Source: Acetobacter sacchari (GTDB lineage: Bacteria > Pseudomonadota > Alphaproteobacteria > Acetobacterales > Acetobacteraceae). Taken from it: DNA of 64,000 bases. How positions within the stretch are numbered: the first letter of the stretch is position 1; the number at the start of each line of letters is the position of its first letter. Position numbers and translations under genes: made by a program. Of this stretch, positions 47,999-56,815 are shown piece by piece. The stretch lies in NCBI RefSeq assembly GCF_017377715.1, contig NZ_JAFVMF010000002.1, forward strand, positions 1 through 64,000, read 5' to 3'. Under the pieces are notes generated by a model. The model ran no database searches. It worked only from the letters and a program-made list of their open reading frames with translations, and was not told where the DNA came from.

Positions 47999-49891
47999 AT
48001 GAGCGAGACACTGACCGCCACGACCGTCATCGACCCGATCGATCGCGACGTCGCCCTCGAAGCCGCAACGCCGATCGTCATCGTCGGCCATGTCGATCAC
48101 GGCAAGTCCACCCTCATCGGGCGTCTGCTCTACGACACCGACAACCTTGAAGACGGCAAGGTCGCGCAGATCATCGAATCCTCGAAGAAGCGCGGTCTGG
48201 CCATCGAGTGGAGCTTCCTGCTCGACAGCCTGCAGATCGAACGCGATCAGGGCGTTACGGTCGATTCCACTCGCCTGCCCTTCCGTCTGGGCGACCGGCA
48301 GTTCGTCATCGTCGACGCCCCCGGCCACCGGCAATTCCTGCGCAACATGATCACCGGCGCCGCTGATGCCGACGCCGCCGTGCTGGTCGTGGACGCCAAC
48401 GAGGGTGCGCAGGAGCAGACCCGCCGCCACGCGATGCTGCTGCGCCTGATCGGCATCCGCCACATCATCGTGCTGCTGAACAAGGTCGACCTGCTTGACT
48501 TCGACGAGCAGCGCGTGGCCGCCGTCCGCCGCTCGGTCACCGACCTGCTCGGTCAGCTCGGGCTTGAGCCTGCTCTCTTTGTCCCTGCCTCGGCACGCGA
48601 CGGCGACAACATCGCCAGCCGTTCCGACCGGTCCCCCTGGTACACGGGGCCGATCCTGACCGAGGCGCTGGCCGCCGTCCCCGGCGCCGACTCCCGCGCC
48701 GGGCTGCCCCTGCGCCTGCCGGTGCAGGACGTCTACCGCTTTGACGACAAGCGCTACGTGGCGGGTCGTATCGAGCGCGGCGAAATCCGCGTCGGCGACT
48801 CCCTGACGATCGGCGCCCAAGGCAGCGTCGCGCGCGTCGCCTCCATCGAGCGCTGGCAGGCTCCGCAGCGCGATTTCGCGCTGGCGGGCGAATCCGTCGC
48901 CATCACGCTTGAACCGGACGTCATTCCCGATCGCGGCGACCTGCTGTTCCCCCCTTCCGCAAAGCCCCTGAAGGCGGCGCGCATCCGCGCACGCCTGTTC
49001 TGGCTGCGACAGGAGCCTCTGCGTGTTGGCGAAAGTTTCCGCCTGCGCCTCGCCACCGCCGAACATCAGGTGACGGTGGCGTCGATTGATTCGGTCGTGC
49101 GTCTCGACGATCTGACCGAACAGGCCGCAAGCGAAGTCCCACCGGAAGGATTCGCCGAAATCACCCTGGCCGCCGCCGAGGCGATCCAGTTCGATCCGTT
49201 CACGCCGGGCACGGCCGACGGTCGCGGCGTGCTCGTCGATCGCAACCAGCGCATCGTCGGCGGCGCGCCTCTTCTGGGACCCGCTGAGGTCAGCGCCGAG
49301 CACAACGCGATCCACCCGTCCGGCGGCGCCGTCGACGCGGCGCAGCGTCGACGCGTCAAGGGTCACGGCGCGCGCGTGGTCTGGCTCACCGGCCTGTCTG
49401 GCGCGGGCAAGAGCACCATCGCGCGTCATGCGGAGCAGCTTCTGTTCTCGCAGGGCGTCGACGTGTCAGTTCTGGACGGCGACACATTGCGGATGGGCTT
49501 GTGCAGCGATCTTGGCTTCAGCGAGGCCGACCGCCATGAGAACGTCCGCCGCGCAGCCGAAGTGGCGCGTATCCTCGCCGAGACCGGACAGGTCGTCGTC
49601 GTCGCGCTTATCTCTCCTCTGGCCGCAGACCGCGCCCTTGCGCGCCGCATCATTGGCGACAGCTTTGATGAGGTGTTCGTCGACACCAGCCTGAGCGTTT
49701 GCGAAGGCCGGGACTCCAAAGGGCTCTACGCAGCGGCGCGCGAAGGCAAGATCGCGAACTTTACTGGCGTCAGCGCGCCATACGAGGCGCCGGAGAAGCC
49801 GGAATTGCGCATCGCCGCCGACGCAGGGTCCGCCGAAACACATGCGCGCGAACTGACTGAGTTCGTTCTCGGGAAAATCGGGCGCGGCTAA
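47999..49891 (+). CDS. cysNC: Bifunctional sulfate adenylyltransferase subunit 1 / adenylylsulfate kinase
   Basis: A 630-residue fusion. The CysN part (about 1-445) is an EF-Tu-like GTPase with GHVDHGKST (30-38), DAPGH and NKVD motifs, which couples GTP hydrolysis to APS formation by CysD. The CysC part has Walker [10 protein letters not shown] at about 464-472 and phosphorylates APS to PAPS. I chose the ATG at 47999 after GGAG. The gene closes the operon and is followed by a strong terminator. The fusion fits alphaproteobacteria. Confidence 0.96.
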   Translation: MSETLTATTVIDPIDRDVALEAATPIVIVGHVDHGKSTLIGRLLYDTDNLEDGKVAQIIESSKKRGLAIEWSFLLDSLQIERDQGVTVDSTRLPFRLGDRQFVIVDAPGHRQFLRNMITGAADADAAVLVVDANEGAQEQTRRHAMLLRLIGIRHIIVLLNKVDLLDFDEQRVAAVRRSVTDLLGQLGLEPALFVPASARDGDNIASRSDRSPWYTGPILTEALAAVPGADSRAGLPLRLPVQDVYRFDDKRYVAGRIERGEIRVGDSLTIGAQGSVARVASIERWQAPQRDFALAGESVAITLEPDVIPDRGDLLFPPSAKPLKAARIRARLFWLRQEPLRVGESFRLRLATAEHQVTVASIDSVVRLDDLTEQAASEVPPEGFAEITLAAAEAIQFDPFTPGTADGRGVLVDRNQRIVGGAPLLGPAEVSAEHNAIHPSGGAVDAAQRRRVKGHGARVVWLTGLSGAGKSTIARHAEQLLFSQGVDVSVLDGDTLRMGLCSDLGFSEADRHENVRRAAEVARILAETGQVVVVALISPLAADRALARRIIGDSFDEVFVDTSLSVCEGRDSKGLYAAAREGKIANFTGVSAPYEAPEKPELRIAADAGSAETHARELTEFVLGKIGRG

Positions 49892-49913
49892 CGCCGGTCT
49901 TTCGATCTTTCAG

Positions 49914-49942
49914 AAAAACGCGGGCTTCGGTCCGCGTTTTTT
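49914..49942 (+). terminator. Rho-independent terminator of the cysH-cysD-cysNC operon
   Basis: AAAACGCGG (49915-49923) pairs with CCGCGTTTT (49932-49940); the stem closes on a C-TTCG-G loop (49925-49930) and runs into T up to 49942. It lies 23 bases after the cysNC stop. Confidence 0.9.
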
Positions 49943-50026
49943 GTTTGTTCTGGCCTGCGCGAATGATGGGCGGCTATGGGCAGCGCGTGCCCGCTCCGGC
50001 TGGCGCCCGTCAGCGGCGGCAATTCC

Positions 50027-50076
50027 ATTTGCATTTCATTCGCAGATAGATATTGCAAATGCGACTGGATCGCAAT
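50027..50076 (+). promoter_or_regulatory. Fur-like box cluster upstream of the unknown gene at 50128
   Basis: This AT-rich stretch is packed with repeats. ATTTGCA (50027-50033) is inverted as TGCAAAT (50054-50060), and a second dyad ATTGC-N15-GCAAT spans 50052-50076. The pattern TTGCAAATG...ATCGCAA resembles iron-responsive Fur sites of alphaproteobacteria, and the two overlapping dyads would fit tandem binding. It is 52 bases before the likely start. The assignment is from memory of the motif style, not a search. Confidence 0.4.
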
Positions 50077-50127
50077 TAGAGTGAGCGCACCACATTGGAG
50101 GCCGGCGCGGCGGCGTCGGATTTGCCC

Positions 50128-50832
50128 ATGAATGCGACCATGACCTGCTCCCTCGCCCTGAACGACCTCTCCACCAGCGAGCGCCTGACGATATGGACTG
50201 TGCGCCGACTTAACAGGCCGCTCCAGCCATCTCTCCGACACCGCACAACGCTGGCGATGCCCTGTTTCCGTCAGGACTTCGAAGCCGTATCCGCAGCTTT
50301 CCGCCGCGCCGCCTCTCGTCTTGCCCGACGTAACATGCGCCTCGGCGATATCGGATTGCCGGCGGCGGAAGGCGTGACGCAAACCGAAGCGCGCTTCCTC
50401 GCGGCGACCTCCGCCGCGCAGAATGGCGAACGGACGCGCGCGCGGGACATTCTGCGCCCCCTGTTCCCCCATCATGCAGTGCTGGGACCAATCGTCACGG
50501 CCATTACACTTCTTGGGGCCTGCATGGCCGGAGCCGGACATTGGCTGCCCCGCTCTGCACGCACGGGGCTTCCTTCCGAAACCGTCGTCGCGCAGCAGGC
50601 AGATACGGAGTCCACCATATCCGCACGCGTCATACGCCTTGAAACGCGTCGCGCCATGGCCGAAAAAAAGGGAGAAGACACGACCGCCGCCCGCGACGCC
50701 CGCCCTCAAAGCTTTATCGGAGGAGCGGCGCTCACGACTCTGGCGCGGTGGCATGAACTGGATCTTGATGCGACGCCGGTACTTTGGGCGCGCACCGACC
50801 ACGCTGCGCCGCATCCTGAGATACAACGATAA
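50128..50832 (+). CDS. Hypothetical protein, possibly iron-regulated
   Basis: A protein of about 234 residues that I do not recognise. The N-terminal 150 residues look coding: an STSERLTIWTVRRL block, FRQDFEAVSAAFRRAASRLARRN, and a motif ARFLAATSAAQNGERTRARDILRPLFPHHAVLGPI. One hydrophobic segment lies near residues 126-145. The C-terminal 80 residues are less convincing. The ATG at 50128 is preferred over 50095 but neither has a strong ribosome site. Only the upstream Fur-like cluster hints at a role; membership of an iron-related process is inference. A hairpin follows. Confidence 0.55.
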   Translation: MNATMTCSLALNDLSTSERLTIWTVRRLNRPLQPSLRHRTTLAMPCFRQDFEAVSAAFRRAASRLARRNMRLGDIGLPAAEGVTQTEARFLAATSAAQNGERTRARDILRPLFPHHAVLGPIVTAITLLGACMAGAGHWLPRSARTGLPSETVVAQQADTESTISARVIRLETRRAMAEKKGEDTTAARDARPQSFIGGAALTTLARWHELDLDATPVLWARTDHAAPHPEIQR

Positions 50833-50888
50833 CAGACCGCATCGCGGCGTGTCCCTGCTGAAGGACGCACGCGGCGATAAAACGACGA

Positions 50889-50923
50889 CCGCGAGCCTGC
50901 GGCCTTTTACCGCAGGCTCGCGG
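50889..50923. terminator. Strong bidirectional hairpin between hypothetical gene and phospholipase gene
   Basis: A perfect 14-base-pair stem (50889-50902 with 50910-50923) with a seven-base loop CCTTTTA lies between the convergent hypothetical gene and the phospholipase gene. The downstream T-run is weak in both directions. The stem strength and position make it a likely shared terminator. Confidence 0.7.
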
Positions 50924-50933
50924 CACTTAAAAT

Positions 50934-53078
50934 TCAGGCTGGATAATCTGAATTATGATGATGGCCGTGAGGATGACCAGGCTCAGGCAGATGGTCAGCC
51001 ACGCCGCCCATCAGCGGGTCAGTAATGCTGTCGCGCCCATTCTCAATGTGTCCGGCCAACTGCATGCGGAAGTTGCTGTCGCCCTCAATTTCCACGGTCA
51101 GATCATACCAGCCGCCACAGGCGCCAGCCTCCAGACGCAACATGTGAGATTCCATCGGGCGTAACCAGTGCCCCGACAGCTTCTGCCCGGTATAGGCGTC
51201 CGTGAGCAACAGTCTCACGCTATTGAAACCGTGATTGATCAGATCAACATGAAGAATCTGCTCTCCATGGTCGACCCGCGTGTCCATCCCCAATCGCGTG
51301 GCGTTCGCCGATTCAAAATTCCCCTTGCAGGAGCGGAAAAATCCGTTCGGTCCATAAACGCTCAGGTCATACGCACCCGCCGTGGAGGCGTCCCACACGT
51401 CGCTCAACCGCTTGCGCGCCTCAACCGTGTAATAACGCATCTCCGACGTCGCGGTCGCGTCACGCACATGGAGCACTGCGCCCGCGTCGCCCGAGTTACG
51501 GAAACCGAGGACGAGCTTTCCTGACTCATGATGCGGCGTCATATGGACGTGCAGATTATACGGCAGAGCACGGGCACGACGGATTCCCGTTTCCTGAACA
51601 GGCGTCGCCTGCTCAGAAGGAACCGCCGGCACATAGCTGCTGTGTCGTTTGGAATCCTTTGGCGCGTAGCTGCTGGTCGCTGGAAGCGCTTCCAGCCTTC
51701 CGTTCGGATTGCTGAAATCAAAGGCGGATGTCAGATCGCCGGAAACCGCGCGGCGCCACGGAGTGATGTTGCTTTCGATCAGACCCGGGTAATGCGGCGC
51801 AAAACGCGTTTCGAGGAAACGTATCAAGGAGGTGTGGTCAAAAACCTCGGAATTGACCCACCCTCCCCGGCTCCATGGCGAAACCACGACCATCGGGACA
51901 CGCGGGCCAAATCCATACGGGCCAGCTGCGTAGCTGCCACTCCCGGGAAACAATTCGTTCTCAATGGAAACCGTGGACTTTCCATGACGGTCGTCGGTCG
52001 GCGGAGAAGGGGGCACAATATGGTCAAAGAAGCCGTCATTTTCGTCGAACATGACGAACAGGGCAGTTTTGCTCCAGACCTCAGGATCTTCCGTCAGAAT
52101 GTCGAGAACCTGCGAAACATACCATGCTCCGTAATTCGCAGGCCAATTCGGGTGCTCGGAATAAGCCTCCGGAGCTACGACCCATGAAACTTGGGGGAGA
52201 TTTCCTGACTTCACGTCGGCGCGCAGGATGTCAAAAAATCCGCCCGACTCAGCAACGTTCGTGCCGGTCCGCGCCTTAAGCGCCAACGGAGACGATGAAG
52301 GCGCGTTTCGGTACTGGTTGAAATACAGCAGAGAAGAATCGCCGTAGTTTCCGATATAGGGATTACTGGTCCATCCCCAGGATCCGGCGGCCGTCAGCCC
52401 CGTGCCAATGTCCTGATACACTTTCCAGGACACACCTGCTTTTTCCAGTCGTTCCGGATATGTGGACCAGCCGTACCCGGCTTCAGCGTTATCGACGACT
52501 GGGCCACCGCCGCTGCCGTCATTTCCTACCCAGCCCGACCACATGTAATAGCGGTTAGGATCGGTGGCTCCCATGATGGAGCAATGATACGCGTCGCAAA
52601 TCGTAAATGCGTCGGCCAGAGCATAGTGAAACGGAACGTCGTCACGCGTCATATGGGCCATGCATGTCGTGGACTTCGCCGCGATCCAGCCGTCCCATTT
52701 TCCGTCGTTCCACGCCTCGTGCGTCGTTTTCCAGTCATGCGGCAGGTCGGCGAGGAACTGCATACCCATATCGGGCGCGTCCGGATGGAAAGGCATCACC
52801 ACGGAACTGCCGTGGGGCTGCTTCCAGACGCTGTCTCCTGAGGGCAGACGCACGGCGCGTGGATCGTTATAACCACGTACGCCCTGAAGCATTCCAAAAT
52901 AGTGATCGAAAGATCTGTTTTCCTGCATCAGGAAAATGACATGCTCGACATCGTCAATAGAACGCGTGCGGTTGTTGGCCGGCAAAGCCATCGCCTTGCC
53001 AATGCTCGCCTGCATGGACCCGGCCATGGCGCCGGAACCGAGAAGTTTCAGGAAATTTCGACGATCCGTCTGGTTCAT
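50934..53078 (-). CDS. Phospholipase C, phosphocholine-specific type
   Basis: A 714-residue secreted enzyme of the acid-phosphatase-like phosphoesterase family. The N-terminal DRRNFLKLLG is a twin-arginine signal, followed by a hydrophobic stretch. Conserved blocks are DVEHVIFLMQENRSFDHYFG, a metal-binding set with GATDPNRYYMWSG, LFVMFDENDGFFDHIVPP and RVPMVVVSPWSRGG. The C-terminal two repeats of the PLC C-terminal domain (starting near ARALPYNLHVH) are present. It releases phosphocholine-type headgroups and could supply phosphate in starvation. A Pho-box-like element lies 63 bases upstream of its start. Confidence 0.92.
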   Translation of the reverse strand: MNQTDRRNFLKLLGSGAMAGSMQASIGKAMALPANNRTRSIDDVEHVIFLMQENRSFDHYFGMLQGVRGYNDPRAVRLPSGDSVWKQPHGSSVVMPFHPDAPDMGMQFLADLPHDWKTTHEAWNDGKWDGWIAAKSTTCMAHMTRDDVPFHYALADAFTICDAYHCSIMGATDPNRYYMWSGWVGNDGSGGGPVVDNAEAGYGWSTYPERLEKAGVSWKVYQDIGTGLTAAGSWGWTSNPYIGNYGDSSLLYFNQYRNAPSSSPLALKARTGTNVAESGGFFDILRADVKSGNLPQVSWVVAPEAYSEHPNWPANYGAWYVSQVLDILTEDPEVWSKTALFVMFDENDGFFDHIVPPSPPTDDRHGKSTVSIENELFPGSGSYAAGPYGFGPRVPMVVVSPWSRGGWVNSEVFDHTSLIRFLETRFAPHYPGLIESNITPWRRAVSGDLTSAFDFSNPNGRLEALPATSSYAPKDSKRHSSYVPAVPSEQATPVQETGIRRARALPYNLHVHMTPHHESGKLVLGFRNSGDAGAVLHVRDATATSEMRYYTVEARKRLSDVWDASTAGAYDLSVYGPNGFFRSCKGNFESANATRLGMDTRVDHGEQILHVDLINHGFNSVRLLLTDAYTGQKLSGHWLRPMESHMLRLEAGACGGWYDLTVEIEGDSNFRMQLAGHIENGRDSITDPLMGGVADHLPEPGHPHGHHHNSDYPA

Positions 53079-53374
53079 TGGGGCGTATTTTCACTTCTCG
53101 TTAAAAACGCGCGCAACATATCAACGGGATTATTACCATTGGTGACAGATTTGTGAATATCCTATGAAATGTCGGGAGGCAATCCAAAGACTCTAAACTT
53201 GGACGCCCCTAAAAAACACAACACGTGAATTTCGAGACGAATAGCGTCTCCTGACATGATCTGAGAGATTTCTCTATGCCCAACAGGGGCAACGCCATTA
53301 CAGGCCCAACTACGCTCGCAAAAAAACGCCCTATATTTCAGGAAAAACTTCCAACCAGAAACTATCGCACCGCC
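53079..53374. other. Intergenic region upstream of phospholipase C
   Basis: This stretch of about 300 bases has no supported gene. It is AT-rich and contains a Pho-box-like direct repeat at 53142-53159 and a -10-like AATAAT on the minus strand near 53135-53130. The rest (53160-53374) shows only A-rich runs and no family-like open frame. Confidence 0.45.
53142..53159 (-). promoter_or_regulatory. Pho-box-like direct repeat
   Basis: On the minus strand TATTCAC and CTGTCAC are spaced by AAAT, so the two seven-base units repeat every 11 bases, as in PhoB sites. The second half-site matches the common CTGTCAC; the first has three differences. It lies 63 bases upstream of the phospholipase C start, with a -10-like AATAAT downstream. 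PhoB control of this gene would be sensible, but was not tested. Confidence 0.4.
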
Positions 53375-53641
53375 TCACCCCGGGCGGGTTTCGATTCCGT
53401 GACGCTTCAGCCACACCGTCGCAAAAGAACAATGTGAAACGATCGAACGTTTTTCCGCACGAGCAGCGTCCACGGCGGCGCTCACCAAAGCGGAGCCCAC
53501 GCCTCGGCCGCCAAGCGCGTCGGGCACCAACGTATGCTGGATGACCAGCGCGTCGCCGCTACGCTCATAAATCAGCGTGGCCAGATGGCCTTCCATGATC
53601 GTTTCGAAACGATTCTGGCTTACATTATCGACGATCGTCAT
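53375..53641 (-). CDS. Small GNAT-fold N-acetyltransferase (YjdJ-like)
   Basis: An 88-residue single-domain protein of the Gly-acyl-CoA-binding GNAT type. It has the motif VPDALGGRGVGSALVSAAVDAARAEKRSIVSHC with the acetyl-CoA P-loop GGRGVGSA and the late FATVWLKRHG. The small size is normal for this family, whose substrates are unknown. No operon partner is close. Confidence 0.85.
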   Translation of the reverse strand: MTIVDNVSQNRFETIMEGHLATLIYERSGDALVIQHTLVPDALGGRGVGSALVSAAVDAARAEKRSIVSHCSFATVWLKRHGIETRPG

Positions 53642-53751
53642 CGAAGCTCACCTTCCCAGCCGGGCCCTGCGACACGAACCTGATCCGCTCGCGTCCGCGC
53701 TCAAGTAAAGGGCCTGTCCAATCAGTCGACATCTACCGACAAGAGGACGCC

Positions 53752-55197
53752 CTAGGCGCGCCCACGCCGATTCAACATCGTCAATGGAACGCCTACGAGA
53801 AAGGTGACACAAACGCCGAGCGGAACCAACCACGGGAACGCTATGGTCGCGCCCCCGGGGCGCACAAACCCGATGATCATCGCCATCGCGACGATCGTCG
53901 CAAGAAACGCCGCCATCGCCGCTCGCTCCTGCGCGCCGCGCACGACCAGCCCCAGAAGAAACGCGCCCAGCAACGCCCCGTAAGAATACCCGGCGATCTG
54001 CAATCCGAACACCAGCGCCGAATGCGACGATCCGGCGAACGCCAGAGCCGCCGCGATCAGCGCCACCGCCCAGAACGCCGTCACGGCGCGCGCAAGAAGC
54101 CGACTTTCGTCGCGACGCCCCAGCAGGTCCGACAGAGTAGAGCCTGTCATGGCGTTGAGCGCCGACGACAGCGACCCCATCGTCGCGCTGATGACGCCCG
54201 CGACCAGCAGACCCGACAGTCCCGGCGGCAAATCCTGCACGATGAAGCGCGGAAACAGTTCGTCCGGCGACCGGAAGCCCATATCGGCCAAGGCGCGCCC
54301 ACCCTCACGCGCCCACAACAACACGCCGCAGAGCGACAGCAGCGCGAACAGCACGGTCACGACGACCGCACTGGCGACCATCGCCCGCTGTGCGTCGCGC
54401 AGCGACCGCGCCGCCATCGCGCGTTGCACCATAAGTTGATCCGCTCCGTGCGAGGCCATAGCCAGCAGCGCTCCGCCAACGATGGCCGTGACCGGTGCGT
54501 AAGGGCTGGTCAGCACGGCGTCATGAAACCCGAAAACCGCGAGTCGCCCTGACGTCCAGATCGCTCCCTGCTGCGTTGCATCCAGCCTGCTCCACAACAG
54601 CCACGCCGATATCGCTGCGCCGAACGCATAGAGCGTGAACTGCGCCGTGTCCGACCAGACCACCGCGCGCAACCCGCCGATGGCGGTGTACACGGCCGTT
54701 AACGCCGTCATACCGACCAGCACCGTAAGTGGCGAAAGGGGGAGCCCGCGTGCAGCAAGAAGCGCGCAAACCGGCAGAGTGGCGGCGAAAAGCCGGACGC
54801 CTTCGGCGAGAAGCCGGGTGAGAAGAAACGTGACCGAGGCCAGACGCTGCATGGCGGGACCAAAACGCAGCCCCAGGTAATCATACGCGCTCGCCAGATC
54901 TCCGCGCATATAAAGCGGCAGCATCACGCGCGCGACAGCGAAACGACCGAGCAGGTATCCCGCACCCAGCCCGACGAAGACGAAACCGTGCCCATAGGCG
55001 ATGCCGGGGATGCTGATCACCGTCAGCGTCGAAGTTTCGGTGGCGACAATCGACAGACAGATCGCCCAGGCGGGAAGATCGTGATGCGCCTCGACGAGAT
55101 CCGCCCCGGTCCGTGAAGCGCGCGACATCCACAGCGAGCCTGCAGTCAGGGCGGCAAGCCAGGCGAGGATCACCACGGGATCGAGCAGTCCCGTCAT
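53752..55197 (-). CDS. Sodium:solute symporter (SSS family)
   Basis: A 481-residue inner-membrane transporter with about 13 hydrophobic segments. The family motif SIVATETSTLTVISIPG lies near residue 49, and other SSS blocks are GMTALTAVYTAIGGLRAVVWSDTAQ and VAGVISATMGSLSSALNAMTGSTLSDL. It uses a sodium gradient to import sugars, amino acids or other solutes; the substrate is not predictable. I chose the ATG at 55197 over the one at 55233. It stands alone. Confidence 0.93.
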   Translation of the reverse strand: MTGLLDPVVILAWLAALTAGSLWMSRASRTGADLVEAHHDLPAWAICLSIVATETSTLTVISIPGIAYGHGFVFVGLGAGYLLGRFAVARVMLPLYMRGDLASAYDYLGLRFGPAMQRLASVTFLLTRLLAEGVRLFAATLPVCALLAARGLPLSPLTVLVGMTALTAVYTAIGGLRAVVWSDTAQFTLYAFGAAISAWLLWSRLDATQQGAIWTSGRLAVFGFHDAVLTSPYAPVTAIVGGALLAMASHGADQLMVQRAMAARSLRDAQRAMVASAVVVTVLFALLSLCGVLLWAREGGRALADMGFRSPDELFPRFIVQDLPPGLSGLLVAGVISATMGSLSSALNAMTGSTLSDLLGRRDESRLLARAVTAFWAVALIAAALAFAGSSHSALVFGLQIAGYSYGALLGAFLLGLVVRGAQERAAMAAFLATIVAMAMIIGFVRPGGATIAFPWLVPLGVCVTFLVGVPLTMLNRRGRA

Positions 55198-55654
55198 GCG
55201 CGCCGCCCAAGCGCTACCAAAAAGCAGTCGCACTCTTTTCTGGGGTGACCGGCCGACGGCTCTCCGTCAATCCGGCGTATTTTCGCCGCGCGCGGTGGCG
55301 CCGCCTCTTGTCCGTTCAATGAATCCGCTCTGTCCGGTTGTTGTGATTTTAGACTTCACCGTCCGGCGCAATGAGCGCGAAACCGGTTACGCGGCGCATA
55401 CTTGGCCTCGGTCGGGGGCCAAAGGCAAATCCTTGCGATAGCGAATCGGCACAAGCTCTCGCTGCGGTCAGCCCATCAAGTTTGCGGCTCAATACGATTC
55501 ATCTTAGAAATCGCACGGAAGCGGCCACGCGTGCGTGATCAGGCGCGCCGGGTGAGGCAGCTGCGAAATCGCGAGCCAGTCATCTCGTGCGCTCTGCCGA
55601 AATCGAACATGGCGCCGACGGCCCACGCCGCCGCCAAACACAGTCTGCGAGACC
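55198..55654. other. Spacer without supported gene
   Basis: This stretch of about 450 bases between the symporter start and the next small gene shows no gene I can support. Frames that stay open here have no ribosome site or family features. The symporter promoter probably lies near its left side. No strong dyad or T-run was seen. Confidence 0.4.
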
Positions 55655-55942
55655 ATGCCACCCATCCGGCGTTTTCAACCACCTCCCGACCTGCCAAAAA
55701 TGCGCAAGCCCAAGGGAATGAAGCTTGCTGTGATGGCAGTGCTCGCCGTTGTCTACGTCGTCGGCATCTGGGCGCTCAGCCACCGGCCGGCGCGGAAGAC
55801 CGTCATGTCGATCGTCGACATTCCCGTCGATGTCGTGAAGACACACAAAACCTTCCCGCCGCCCCCGCCAATCGCCGTGACTTTGGTCGAGCCGACGCCG
55901 GTCGTCATCCCGCCGCCCCGGCTCGTCATTCGGGGCCGCTGA
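55655..55942 (+). CDS. Small proline-rich membrane-anchored protein, TonB-N-terminus-like
   Basis: A 95-residue protein with one membrane segment (about 24-42: LAVMAVLAVVYVVGIWALS) and then a proline-rich tail with FPPPPPIAVTLVEPTPVVIPPP. This order matches the N-terminal part of TonB-like transducers, but the C-terminal TonB domain is absent. It may be a real small protein or the remnant of a shortened TonB. The start has no clear ribosome site. I am not certain it is expressed. Confidence 0.45.
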   Translation: MPPIRRFQPPPDLPKMRKPKGMKLAVMAVLAVVYVVGIWALSHRPARKTVMSIVDIPVDVVKTHKTFPPPPPIAVTLVEPTPVVIPPPRLVIRGR

Positions 55943-56138
55943 GCCCCCCGTCCACGACCCGCATCACGGCGCCGCGACGCTGATATTCCGACGCTGGGCC
56001 TTGCCTTCGGCGACCGGGCGCCACATCTGGAAAGCCATACAGGACTGTTTCCGTCCTCAATTAAACGACCCGGACTTTACCGACCCTGACGTTCCAGCCG
56101 TTCTGACCGAGGCGCACGGGTCGACACAGGAGCCATCA

Positions 56139-56702
56139 ATGTTCATCGAGACCGAAGGCACGCCCAATCCCGCCACCCTGAAATTCCTCCCGGGACGCGA
56201 CGTCACCGGCGACGCGGGAACCGTCGATTTCATTGACGCTGATGCTGTTTCGGGCCGCTCGCCCCTCGCCGAAGCCCTGTTCGCGCTTCCCGGCGTCTCC
56301 CGCGTGTTCATGGGTTCGGATTTCGTATCGGTCACGAAGAGCGACGATGAAGACTGGAGCACACTGAAGCCGCTGGTCCTGACCGCGCTGGTCGATCATT
56401 TCGTGTCCGGGCGCCCGGCCGTCGAAAACGACGCCGCGACGATTGAGGACCCGATCGCGCCCGGCGACGAGGAGATCGTGCAGCAGATCAAGGAACTGCT
56501 CGACACGCGCGTCCGGCCGGCGGTCGCCAGCGACGGCGGCGACATCGTGTTCCGCGGCTATCGTGATGGCGTCGTGCGGCTCAGCATGCAGGGCGCCTGT
56601 TCGGGCTGCCCGTCCTCGGGCGCGACCCTGAAGCACGGCGTGGAAAACATGCTGCGCCATTACGTCCCGGAAATCGTCTCCGTCGAACAGGTCATGGGCT
56701 GA
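56139..56702 (+). CDS. Nfu-type iron-sulfur cluster scaffold protein
   Basis: A 187-residue protein with two domains. The Nfu N-terminal domain (1-90) opens with MFIETEGTPNPATLKFLPG. The C-terminal NifU-like domain holds the cluster-binding pair Cys154 and Cys157 in GACSGCPSS. It takes 4Fe-4S clusters to client proteins. I chose the ATG at 56139 because AGGAG lies just upstream; an open frame to 56001 has no ribosome site. It is followed by a reductase, tsaB and rimI. A nine-base-pair hairpin lies at 56721-56748. Confidence 0.93.
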   Translation: MFIETEGTPNPATLKFLPGRDVTGDAGTVDFIDADAVSGRSPLAEALFALPGVSRVFMGSDFVSVTKSDDEDWSTLKPLVLTALVDHFVSGRPAVENDAATIEDPIAPGDEEIVQQIKELLDTRVRPAVASDGGDIVFRGYRDGVVRLSMQGACSGCPSSGATLKHGVENMLRHYVPEIVSVEQVMG

Positions 56703-56720
56703 CCTATCACGCCTCGCCCT

Positions 56721-56748
56721 GGAAAGCGCCCTCTGGCACGCGCTTTCC
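56721..56748 (+). terminator. Hairpin after the Nfu gene
   Basis: GGAAAGCGC (56721-56729) pairs with GCGCTTTCC (56740-56748) around a ten-base loop. It lies 18 bases after the Nfu stop. There is no T-run, so it may be only a partial terminator before the next gene. Confidence 0.4.
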
Positions 56749-56815
56749 TGCGGGGGTATTGAGCGTTCCGCAGGCCGCCTCATCCGGCGCGGCCCCGATC
56801 GCCAGGGACAGCCTT

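Noticed and set aside
47876..49429. Long frame opposite cysNC
   Set aside because: Antisense to a complete bifunctional enzyme; codon bias of the real gene explains it.
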